This document shows, piece after piece, positions 8,528 through 14,943 of a stretch of DNA of 14,943 bases (its first letter is position 1; each line of letters starts with the position of its first letter). The position numbers and the translations under genes are program-made. The notes below the pieces were generated by a model. It had not been told where the DNA came from. It saw nothing but the letters and a program-made list of their open reading frames with translations, and made no database searches. The DNA is from Sporisorium sorghi (taxonomy: Eukaryota; Basidiomycota; Ustilaginomycetes; Ustilaginales; Ustilaginaceae), in contig JALCCG010000389.1 in NCBI GenBank assembly GCA_023212695.1, positions 848-15,790 of the forward strand. Direction: 5' to 3'.

Positions 8528-9649
8528 ATGGTGAGTGGATCACGTTCCTCATCGCCCTGCAGACACGGAAGCAGAGAACAAGCACACGCTTGTCGTCGAG
8601 GCTGGTCTTGACGAGTTGGGACTTGAAAACGACGGCGAGCAGCTCTCGACACTTGTCCTCGTAGAGCAGCCGAGGATGTAGAGCATTAGTGACATTGCTC
8701 CAATGCGTCTCTGGTGCATGATGAAGCACAGGCACACCGCTCTGGTGTCGTTGGTGGTCTCGCACGGCGATGATGGAAAGGAATACCCAACGGACGCCTT
8801 TGCAGCTGCATGGAAACATACTGACGATTGTCTTGCTTCTTACTCGCTTTTCTGCATCGTACCGCACGCACTGCTGCGCCAACTCTGCCATCTGCGTTCA
8901 TCCTCGCCTCTCATCGAACGACCCAATCAACCCTACGATGACGACTGCTCTTCTTCTCCAACTTTCCACCAACAGGACCGCATCAAGGAGGTGAGCATCG
9001 CCAAAATCTTTGACAATGAGCGCAACAGCGAGAGGCGTTTGAGGAGGAAACAGGCTCACTAACAACACCTCGCAAACCCCTGCACTTTTGGCCGAAACCA
9101 GAAACTCAACTCGCTGCGCGTGGAGGCGGATGCTGCCAGCGAGCGTGCCGATGAGCTGGCAGCCAAGAACAAGCAGCTCGAGCAGGAGCTGCTCACCAAG
9201 GACCAGGAGATCGCGTCGCTGCAGCACAAGCTGAGCGTAGCCGAGGGCGATCTGGACAAGCTCGAGAGCAAGCTGCACGAGCACAAGTCGGCGCGCGAGG
9301 AGCACGAGTCGAACGCCACCAACTCGGAATCGCTGCAGCGCAAGGTGGACCTGCTCGAGACCGAGCTCGACACTGCCGAGAAGAACCTGCGCGAGACCAC
9401 GGACAAGTGAGTATTTCCTCAACCAGGCCAGAATCACGCGCTTTGCTAAACATGCTGACATTCTTGCCTCTTCTCTACGAAATCAGGCTGCGACAGGTCG
9501 ACGTCAAGGCTGAGCACTTTGAGCGCCAGGTGGCAACGCTCGAGCGCGAGGTGGCACAGTGGGAAAAGAAGTACGAGGAGGCCGAAGAACGCTACCGCAC
9601 CTCGAAAGCAGAGCTGGACGAGGTGGTGGCACAGATGGAGAGCCTCTAG
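8528..9649 (+). CDS. Tropomyosin (Cdc8/Tpm1-type), four coding exons
   Basis: Joining 8528-8530, 8976-8990, 9102-9406 and 9487-9649 gives a 161-residue protein, the same length as fission yeast Cdc8. It is a continuous alpha-helical coiled coil beginning MDRIKEKLNSLRVEAD and containing the highly conserved fungal block ETELDTAEKNLRETTDK followed by DVKAEHFERQV. It ends AQMESL before TAG at 9647. Tropomyosin polymerises end to end along actin cables and the cytokinetic ring and controls formin- and myosin-based activity. All introns have GTGAG(T/C) donors and CAG acceptors. Introns 1 and 2 are phase 0 and intron 3 is phase 2. Exon 1 carries only the ATG and exon 2 only Asp-Arg-Ile-Lys-Glu. Without them no ATG precedes the coiled coil in frame, so a simple ORF search sees only fragments. 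The reading frame and perfect family length make the model strong, although splicing itself is inferred. Confidence 0.93.
8531..8975 (+). other. Tropomyosin intron 1 (445 bp)
   Basis: The donor GTGAGT follows the initiator ATG directly, and the acceptor is CAACAG before GACCGC. It is long compared with introns 2 and 3. Retention would put a TGA in frame after 27 further codons. A CTGAC at 8821-8825 is a possible but distant branch site. Short open frames inside on both strands match nothing I recognise. Confidence 0.85.
8991..9101 (+). other. Tropomyosin intron 2 (111 bp)
   Basis: The donor is GTGAGC after the GAG codon of the microexon. A branch-site candidate CTAAC lies at 9059-9063, 38 nt before the acceptor AACCAG at 9101. 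It is phase 0. Confidence 0.88.
9407..9486 (+). other. Tropomyosin intron 3 (80 bp)
   Basis: The donor is GTGAGT within the Lys codon (AA/G), the branch-site candidate CTGAC is at 9455-9459, and the acceptor is AATCAG at 9486. Splicing restores the conserved sequence RETTDKLRQVDVKAEHF across the junction. Confidence 0.92.
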
Positions 9650-10105
9650 GTCGTTGTCAGAGTCGGAGCTGGGGTGGTGTCGCGTGCTCGTCAACAAGAG
9701 GCAGGTGCAGAGTGCGATGGGGACGAATCGGACCGCGACGAGCAAGAGTTTCAAGATGCATGGCCAGAGGAGCAGCAGCAGCAGCAGCAGCAGCAAACAC
9801 AATCAAACGGCGACAGTACGCGTACTGGTGGCGACGATGACGGCGTTGTAGGCATGGTGCGGAGCCTGTCGCAGCGTACTTTGGCGTTGGTAGCGCCTCC
9901 TGTCAAGGAGGTGTTGACGACGCTCGTAGGCATCTGGGCGCATGCTTTGCTGTTTTTGCTAGCCTCAGCGTCTGTACCGGTGGCGGTGTCAGATGCTGGC
10001 GATGGCGAGACGGTACACGATGTGTTTGTTGATGCCCAAGCAGATCTCAAGCTCAGCGTCGACGATTCGGTGCCTCTTGACAAGCCCTTGCTCGTTTCTC
10101 AATGA
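9650..10105 (+). other. Open frame continuing after the tropomyosin stop, status uncertain
   Basis: After TAG at 9647 the tropomyosin frame stays open for 151 sense codons to TGA at 10103. No in-frame ATG occurs until 9854, which would give an 83-residue protein. The frame holds an acidic segment, eight glutamines encoded by a CAG run, and a hydrophobic stretch of about 24 residues (TLVGIWAHALLFLLASASVP and the residues after it) that could span a membrane, then an acidic tail. It matches no family I know. It may be tropomyosin 3' untranslated sequence, a small separate gene, or a rare C-terminal extension reached by readthrough or alternative splicing. Codon choice looks coding-like by eye, but this was not measured. 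Confidence 0.3.
9771..9795. repeat. (CAG)n trinucleotide repeat, about 8 units
   Basis: A perfect AGC/CAG run lies just after the tropomyosin gene. In the frame that continues from tropomyosin it reads as polyglutamine, in another frame as polyserine. Confidence 0.9.
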
Positions 10106-10659
10106 CCCACCCGGCGCTTGCTCCCTTTGTCCCTTTCCCATCGTATTCCGTTCCTCACCCTTGTTGATAGTGCCTGTACCAACTCGACCCGACTCTACCG
10201 CCTTGATCTAGAAGCAAAGCAAAAGTGCGTTTTACATTCGATGCTGCTCGGTAGGCTGTGTGTATAGTGCCTGTTCATGATTTGTGTTTGCCGGTCATGT
10301 GTGAAGAGAGAGTGAAGTGTAAAGTCCGCAATGGCGGTGTTTGAGTGAGTGAGAGAAGGAGGGACGGCACGTGACCGACTCGACCAGAGGCGCGAACCAA
10401 CCATTTTCCTCGGCACTCTGACACTGGAAATTGTGTTGAGAGGAGAGCGGAGCGCGTGTTTTTGGTGTTATTTTTCGCGACGCTTTTGTTTTGCTGTCAA
10501 ACAGCGACAGAGGCACAGGAGCAGCAGAAGCAGCAGAAGCAGCTGGAAAGAAGGCTCGGCATCATCTCTTTCTCTTTCTTCCTCCACTCCACCTGCTCTC
10601 AGAGGGGCTTGCCCATCCTACCCCATCATCGCTTTCATCTCCCCGCCAAAGCCATCACA
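10106..10659. promoter_or_regulatory. Upstream region and leader of the kinesin gene
   Basis: This region has no supportable gene and must hold the kinesin promoter. A CACGTG E-box (bHLH-type site) followed by AC lies at 10368-10373, about 290 nt before the start codon. A small upstream frame, ATG GCG GTG TTT GAG TGA, lies at 10331-10348. A GAAGCAGCA-type repeat spans about 10518-10547, and 10550-10650 is pyrimidine-rich. The kinesin frame is open back to 10456, but no ATG occurs before 10660 in that frame. Confidence 0.45.
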
Positions 10660-12771
10660 ATGTCGAGCATCCCAGTACCACAGACAGTCAAGCGTCAGCG
10701 CACCGCAGCTACCATGCCAGGTGGCGCTGGACCGAGCAAGCTACGAACACCCACTGCCACTCGCACCATGCCCGCAACTCGATCGGTCAGCGCAGCAGAG
10801 AGCGGCCGATTCGTGCCTGCTCGACGCACTGCCACCAAGTCCACCACCACAGCAGCCTCGGTCGGGCTCACACTGCCACGCGCACCCATGACCAACACCA
10901 CCAACCGACCCGCTGCAGCAGCTACCGCAGGCGCCACAACACGCTCCGTCAGCGCATCCAAGGTCGCACACGGAGCAGCGCTCCCAGGTGGAGCTGCTGC
11001 AGTCAGGAGAGGCGTCACCAGTGTCACGCGTCTTCGACCTGGTACCAATGCTGCCAACGCCGCTGCTGCGGCTGCTCGCAACAGCAACGGAAGCGCTACC
11101 TCTGCCGCCTCGGGCGACGTCGATCCATCCCGCATGGATGCTATGGAATCCCGTCTCGCATCCATGGCCGAACTGTTTGAGCTCGAGCGTCAAAAAACCG
11201 AGGAAAAATGGAACAAAGAACGCTCCGAGCGTCTCGCACAAGAAGACAAAGTCCGACAGCTCGAAGAAGATCTCATCGAACAGCGCAAGATCGCACAATC
11301 CAAACAGGACGAGATCAAGCGTCGACGCACGCTCGCCGACGACGAGATACTCCAGCTCACGGCCAAGTTCAACCGCGAAAAGCGTCTGCTCGAGTCCGAG
11401 CTCGAACAGGAGCGCGAGACCGTCATCGCGCTCAAAGCAACGCTCAACCAGCAGAGTACCAGCCACCTTACCATGGAGAGCACCAACACCGCACTCCGCT
11501 CCCAGATCCAAGTGCTGCAGGACGAGATCGACAACCTCCGCACCAAGATCGCCAGCATGGACCAGGACGTCGCTGCGACCAAAGCTGCCAACCTCCACCT
11601 CGAGACCGAGCTGCGCGAAGCCGAGTCTCTCCGTCGCAAGCTGCACAACGAAGTGCAAGAGCTCCGAGGCAACATCCGCGTCTTCTGTCGTGTCCGTCCT
11701 CCTTCCACCAACGACATGAACAACGGCACGGAAGCACTCGCCACGATCCGGTTCCCGAACGAACGCGAGGCGGCGCAGATCGAGCTGCTCGCCGCCGCCG
11801 AATCAGCCACGGGCACCGTGACGATGCGCAACCACCTGTTCACGTTCGACCGGGTTTTCCAGCCGAGTGCTTCGCAGGCGGATGTGTTTGAGGAGATCGC
11901 GCACCTGACGCAAAGCGTGCTGGACGGGTACAACACGTCGATCTTCGCGTATGGGCAGACGGGGTCGGGTAAGACGCACACGCTCGAAGGAGCGGCGGAC
12001 TCGATCGCGCGGTTTGGCAGCGACCCCGCGGCGGACGCGGGTGCCGGGCTGATCCCACGCGCCGTGCAGATGCTCTGGTCCACCGCCGAGGGCTTAAAGG
12101 ACAAAGGGTGGAAGTACGATTTCGAGGGCAGCATGCTCGAGATCTACCTGGACAACATCAACGACCTGCTCGGCAAAGCCGAGGTGGATGAGGCCAAGCA
12201 CGAGATCAAGCATGATAAAGGTAGAACGACGGTTTCGGATACGGTTGTTGTGCCGCTCGAGTCGCCTGCGCAGGTGTTTGCGCTGTTGGAGAAGGCGAAG
12301 CGGAGGAGGCAGGTGGCGGCGACGCTGATGAACGAGCGCTCTTCGCGGTCGCATTCGGTGTTCATGCTGCGTGTGCGTGGTCAGAACGCGACGACGATGG
12401 AGGCGTGCGACGCGGTGCTCAGCCTCGTCGACCTGGCGGGCTCGGAGCGTCTGGCGAACTCGGGCAGCGACAAGGATCCCGTAAGGCTGAAAGAGGCCCA
12501 GTCGATCAACAAGTCGCTCTCGTCGTTGGCCGACGTCATCTCGGCGTTGGGCCAGAACAAGAACTCGACGAACCACGTGCCTTACCGCAACTCGACGCTC
12601 ACGTGGCTGTTGAAGAACAGCTTGGGCGGCAACTCCAAGACCCTCATGCTGCTGGCGCTGAGCCCGATGGCCGCGCATCTCAACGAGAGTCTTTGCTCGC
12701 TAAGGTTCGCGACCAAGGTCAACTCGACGACGATCGGCACGGCAAAGGCGGTCAAGTCGGTCGCTGCGTAG
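10660..12771 (+). CDS. Kinesin-14 (C-terminal motor, Kar3/KlpA/Pkl1/Ncd group)
   Basis: This 703-residue protein has the C-terminal-motor layout of kinesin-14, the minus-end-directed kinesins that act on spindle and nuclear-fusion microtubules. Residues 1-155 are a basic, Ala/Thr/Ser-rich disordered tail, probably the second microtubule-binding site. Residues about 160-335 form a coiled coil. The diagnostic kinesin-14 neck runs into the motor at 328-347 (LHNEVQELRGNIRVFCRVRP). The P-loop is GQTGSGKT at 432-439, switch I is NERSSRSH at 558-565 and switch II is DLAGSERL at 591-598. The motor closes with VPYRNSTLTWLL, SLCSLRFATKVNST and a short basic end. The ATG at 10660 (context CACAATG) is the first in frame. 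Size suits the Kar3/KlpA class; which paralogue it is cannot be settled here. There are no introns. It faces the Bfr2 gene tail to tail, 182 bp apart. Confidence 0.96.
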   Translation: MSSIPVPQTVKRQRTAATMPGGAGPSKLRTPTATRTMPATRSVSAAESGRFVPARRTATKSTTTAASVGLTLPRAPMTNTTNRPAAAATAGATTRSVSASKVAHGAALPGGAAAVRRGVTSVTRLRPGTNAANAAAAAARNSNGSATSAASGDVDPSRMDAMESRLASMAELFELERQKTEEKWNKERSERLAQEDKVRQLEEDLIEQRKIAQSKQDEIKRRRTLADDEILQLTAKFNREKRLLESELEQERETVIALKATLNQQSTSHLTMESTNTALRSQIQVLQDEIDNLRTKIASMDQDVAATKAANLHLETELREAESLRRKLHNEVQELRGNIRVFCRVRPPSTNDMNNGTEALATIRFPNEREAAQIELLAAAESATGTVTMRNHLFTFDRVFQPSASQADVFEEIAHLTQSVLDGYNTSIFAYGQTGSGKTHTLEGAADSIARFGSDPAADAGAGLIPRAVQMLWSTAEGLKDKGWKYDFEGSMLEIYLDNINDLLGKAEVDEAKHEIKHDKGRTTVSDTVVVPLESPAQVFALLEKAKRRRQVAATLMNERSSRSHSVFMLRVRGQNATTMEACDAVLSLVDLAGSERLANSGSDKDPVRLKEAQSINKSLSSLADVISALGQNKNSTNHVPYRNSTLTWLLKNSLGGNSKTLMLLALSPMAAHLNESLCSLRFATKVNSTTIGTAKAVKSVAA

Positions 12772-12953
12772 TGGCGGCGAGGGAGTGTTGCTTTTGGTAC
12801 CTTTTCTCATGTGTTCTCGCTTTTTGATTCGAAACATGGATGCTTTCGTCTAGACTCATCACGCCAGACCTGAGGTGTGAATGTGATGAATGCGCTCTGC
12901 GCTCTTCCAACTCTGAAAGTGTGCTCTTTTGCATTGCCAACACCAGAAAAGGC

Positions 12954-14193
12954 TCAACCAAACACACGAAGCCCCGCCAGATCCGCCTCTTCCCCTCCTT
13001 CTCCCTCTCCCTTCCCCTCATCCACCACCTCCTCTCCCGCATCGCCTCCATCGCCAACAACACCCATCGAGCTCGACGCCAACTGTCGAAACAACCTCTC
13101 GATCTGCTCCTCGCCCCACTTGACCCTATCCCTTATCGGCGGCATAAAGTTGACCAGCTTATCGTTGACCTCGTACCTCAACTTCCTGCCCTTGGACGCC
13201 CTAGTATCCACGCCTTGCTTCTTCTTCTTCCCGCCCTGGACCATCGAGAGCAGCGCTGCGGGTCCTCCTCCCACCCCGGTTGCCGAACCGGAGCGCCGCT
13301 CAATGAGCTCCTTGAGCAAGCCCGAGTAAAAGTCGGTATCGTCAAACACCTCGACATCCTCCGCATTATCCCCCGTAGAGGGAACGGAGCCAAGCTTGAC
13401 GGCTCCCTGCGTGTCGGAGCGCAGCACACGCGTGCGCGCCACGAGACGCTGCAGCCCGTCGCCGGCGAGCGCGGAGTCGATCTGCGCCGACGGCACCTGG
13501 TTCACCGCGCGCAGCTGGGTGAACTTGTTCCCGCTCGCCGCGGCAGAGGTGACTTTGAGACTCCACTTGTCCAGCACGTTCCTGCGCGTCGGCTCCAGTG
13601 TGTGACTAAAGTCGACAATGTCGGCGATGGTGGCGTCGATCTGATCGTGCGCGGTGATCTCGGCCCAGGTGCGCTGCGCGTCGTCGTCCGATGGTACAGT
13701 GACGTCGAAATCGCGCTTGCGCTTCCGCGTCGTCGGTGCCGCTACCGTCTTGTCCTCACTTGAGGAGAAAGCGTGCAGGCGCGTGCGCAGCGAGAAGAGG
13801 GTTTCGGACAGCTCGAGCAATTGCTCGAGCACCGTGATCACCGGATCCAGCGCCGTTCCGGATGAGGAGACGGCTTGCTGGTACACCGCAGGGTCAGGCA
13901 GACGGTTGACATCGCGAAGTACGGATTGCGCCTTGATGCGCGTCTCGAGCGTGCGTTCGTATGTTTTGATCTGCTTGGCGACTTGGCGACCCTTGTCGGC
14001 GTCCTGGATGCGACGTGCTTGGAGCGCTTTGGCTTGCGTGGCGGATTGGGCGATCTGGGCTGCGATGCTGTTCGAGGTCGAAGGTTGGGCTGAGGGGGAG
14101 GAGTCAGAGTCGGATTGGGAGGCGAATCGAAGCTGTTTTGTCTTCTTCGGTGGGGCGTCGTCGTCCGATGAGTTGTGCTCCGAGGAGATGGCT

Positions 14194-14250
<57 letters not shown>

Positions 14251-14732
14251 TCCTCGTCCTCATCGTCGTCATCCTCGTCCTCATCGTCGTCATCCTGGTC
14301 CTCATCGCCGTCCTCCTCGTCGTCGTCGTCACTTTCTCCCTCTTCATCCTCCTCCTCCTCCTCCTCCTCATCCTCATCCTCATCATCAGCATACAGCTCA
14401 GCCCGACTGCTCTTAACACCCGCATACCTCGGCTCGTTGATCTTGTCGCTCTCGCTCAGCGCCGCCTTCTTGCGCATGTCGCTCGGTCCAACATCGGCGT
14501 AGTGCGCCCTCGGGTTCATGTACTCCTCCTCGTCCTCATCACCTTCATCCTCCTCCTCATCTTCATCCTCGTCTTCGCTGCCAGATCCGGACCCTGAGTG
14601 GTTGCCGTTCACGAAAGACGAAGACGAAGCGGCGGGCTGATCGGCGTCGAGTGCCTCCGGGTCAAAGTCGACGGGTGCTGCGTTTGTGAGTGTGCCTAGC
14701 AGCGAGGCTAGTGATGTGGTTTTTGGTGGCAT
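12954..14732 (-). CDS. BFR2: Bfr2/AATF (Traube) ribosome-biogenesis protein
   Basis: This 592-residue protein is the fungal counterpart of AATF/Che-1, yeast Bfr2, a nucleolar small-subunit-processome factor needed for early 18S rRNA processing. The N-terminus is MPPKTTSLASLLGTLTN. Two acidic tracts lie at about 53-70 and 115-182, separated by NPRAHYADVGPSDMRKKAAL, a conserved type of segment. The AATF domain follows at about 225-325 (QARRIQDADKGRQVAKQIKT and on to VLEQLLELSETLFSLRTRL), then a basic RKRKR patch near 338-342. The C-terminal TRAUB domain spans about 465-550, with DDTDFYSGLLKELIERR and DTRASKGRKLRYEV continuing to KLVNFMPPI. A Gly/Glu-rich tail ends RVFG. The CAT at 14730-14732 gives the first true ATG; the frame upstream has no ATG and would read through the poly(T) tract. 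The acidic tract is partly built on a TCG/GAC microsatellite. Confidence 0.95.
14194..14249. repeat. (TCG)n trinucleotide repeat, about 18 units
   Basis: A nearly perfect TCG run on the + strand encodes the polyaspartate core of the acidic tract of Bfr2 on the minus strand (GAC codons). Related TCC/TCG/TCA triplets continue to about 14385. Being a multiple of three, length changes would keep the frame. Confidence 0.93.
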
Positions 14733-14943
14733 GGCTGTGTAGGGTGGTGCTGTGGTGGTTGATGTGGTGTAGGATGAGAAGTGAGAAGAGGAAGAAGAAC
14801 TCCACAAACTTTTCTGCAAAAATTCCTCGGCTGCACGCCGCGACTCTTTTTTTTTTTTTTTTTTTGACCAGTCCAGATTGAAAATTTCCAAAAAAATGAG
14901 ATCACGTAATCATTATTCATCTCGAGACGAGAAATTGGACGGT
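14733..14943. promoter_or_regulatory. Upstream region of BFR2 with a T19 tract
   Basis: These 211 bases lie before the Bfr2 start (read leftward). A run of 19 T on the + strand at 14847-14865 is poly(A) on the coding strand, 115-133 nt upstream of the ATG. Poly(dA:dT) tracts of this kind often keep fungal promoters free of nucleosomes. That role is inferred from location only. Confidence 0.45.

Noticed and set aside
9751..10083. 110-codon minus-strand frame with a Cys run
   Set aside because: The Cys run is the CAG repeat read backwards, and the rest is antisense low complexity.
10456..10659. N-terminal extension of the kinesin by 68 codons with a hydrophobic start resembling a signal peptide
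   Set aside because: There is no ATG in that stretch, and a signal peptide makes no sense on a cytoplasmic kinesin; the frame is open by chance.
10741..11658. 305-codon minus-strand frame, and a second of 314 codons at 11190-12134
   Set aside because: Both are antisense to the kinesin gene and show low-complexity composition mirrored from its codon bias.
12840..13763. 307-codon + strand frame
   Set aside because: It is antisense to BFR2, whose domains are unmistakable on the other strand.
14733..14891. N-terminal extension of Bfr2 by 53 codons with a Lys run
   Set aside because: It has no ATG, and the Lys run is the poly(T) promoter tract read in frame.
1..14943. CRISPR array, insertion sequence, prophage, toxin-antitoxin or biosynthetic cluster
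   Set aside because: The genes are eukaryotic housekeeping genes. I saw no spaced direct repeats, terminal inverted repeats, transposase or integrase domains, and no cluster-type enzymes.

Overview
The window looks like nuclear DNA of a basidiomycete fungus, most probably a smut-type yeast or plant-associated fungus (Ustilaginomycotina). The evidence is a set of eukaryotic and fungal proteins (mitochondrial GatA, a Cdc8-type tropomyosin, a kinesin-14, the ribosome-biogenesis factor Bfr2), GC-rich coding sequence, long intron-free reading frames beside one short intron-rich gene, introns with GTGAGY donors and, in the two shorter ones, CTRAC-like branch sites, and TC-rich tracts upstream of genes. 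The lineage below 'basidiomycete' is inference from style, not a database match.

Layout, left to right. (1) 3-671 (+): 3' part of an FMN-dependent alpha-hydroxy-acid dehydrogenase/oxidase, cut by the window edge and preceded by a striking C-rich tract. (2) 740-2362 (-): mitochondrial glutamyl-tRNA(Gln) amidotransferase subunit A, convergent with (1). (3) 2363-5777: about 3.4 kb with no gene I can support, holding a T31 tract and an A53 tract in inverted order, a TC microsatellite and a pyrimidine-rich leader. (4) 5778-7436 (+): a response regulator with an N-terminal receiver domain and a long Ser-rich tail. (5) 7437-8527: intergenic. (6) 8528-9649 (+): a four-exon tropomyosin gene, reconstructed here to exactly 161 residues, whose first coding exon is only the ATG and whose second is 15 nt. 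(7) 9650-10105: an open frame continuing in the tropomyosin frame after its stop, of uncertain status. (8) 10660-12771 (+): a kinesin-14 C-terminal-motor protein. (9) 12954-14732 (-): Bfr2/AATF, convergent with the kinesin, with a very acidic repeat-encoded tract.

Functional reading. These are mostly ordinary housekeeping genes with no operon logic. Tropomyosin (actin cables, cytokinetic ring) and kinesin-14 (spindle) are neighbours on one strand and both cytoskeletal, which may be coincidence. I do not see a clear, previously undescribed multi-gene system. The best leads are the tropomyosin gene structure (ATG-only exon plus in-frame microexon), the open frame after its stop with a hydrophobic segment, the receiver-first response regulator with a large empty upstream region, and the T/A inverted homopolymers.
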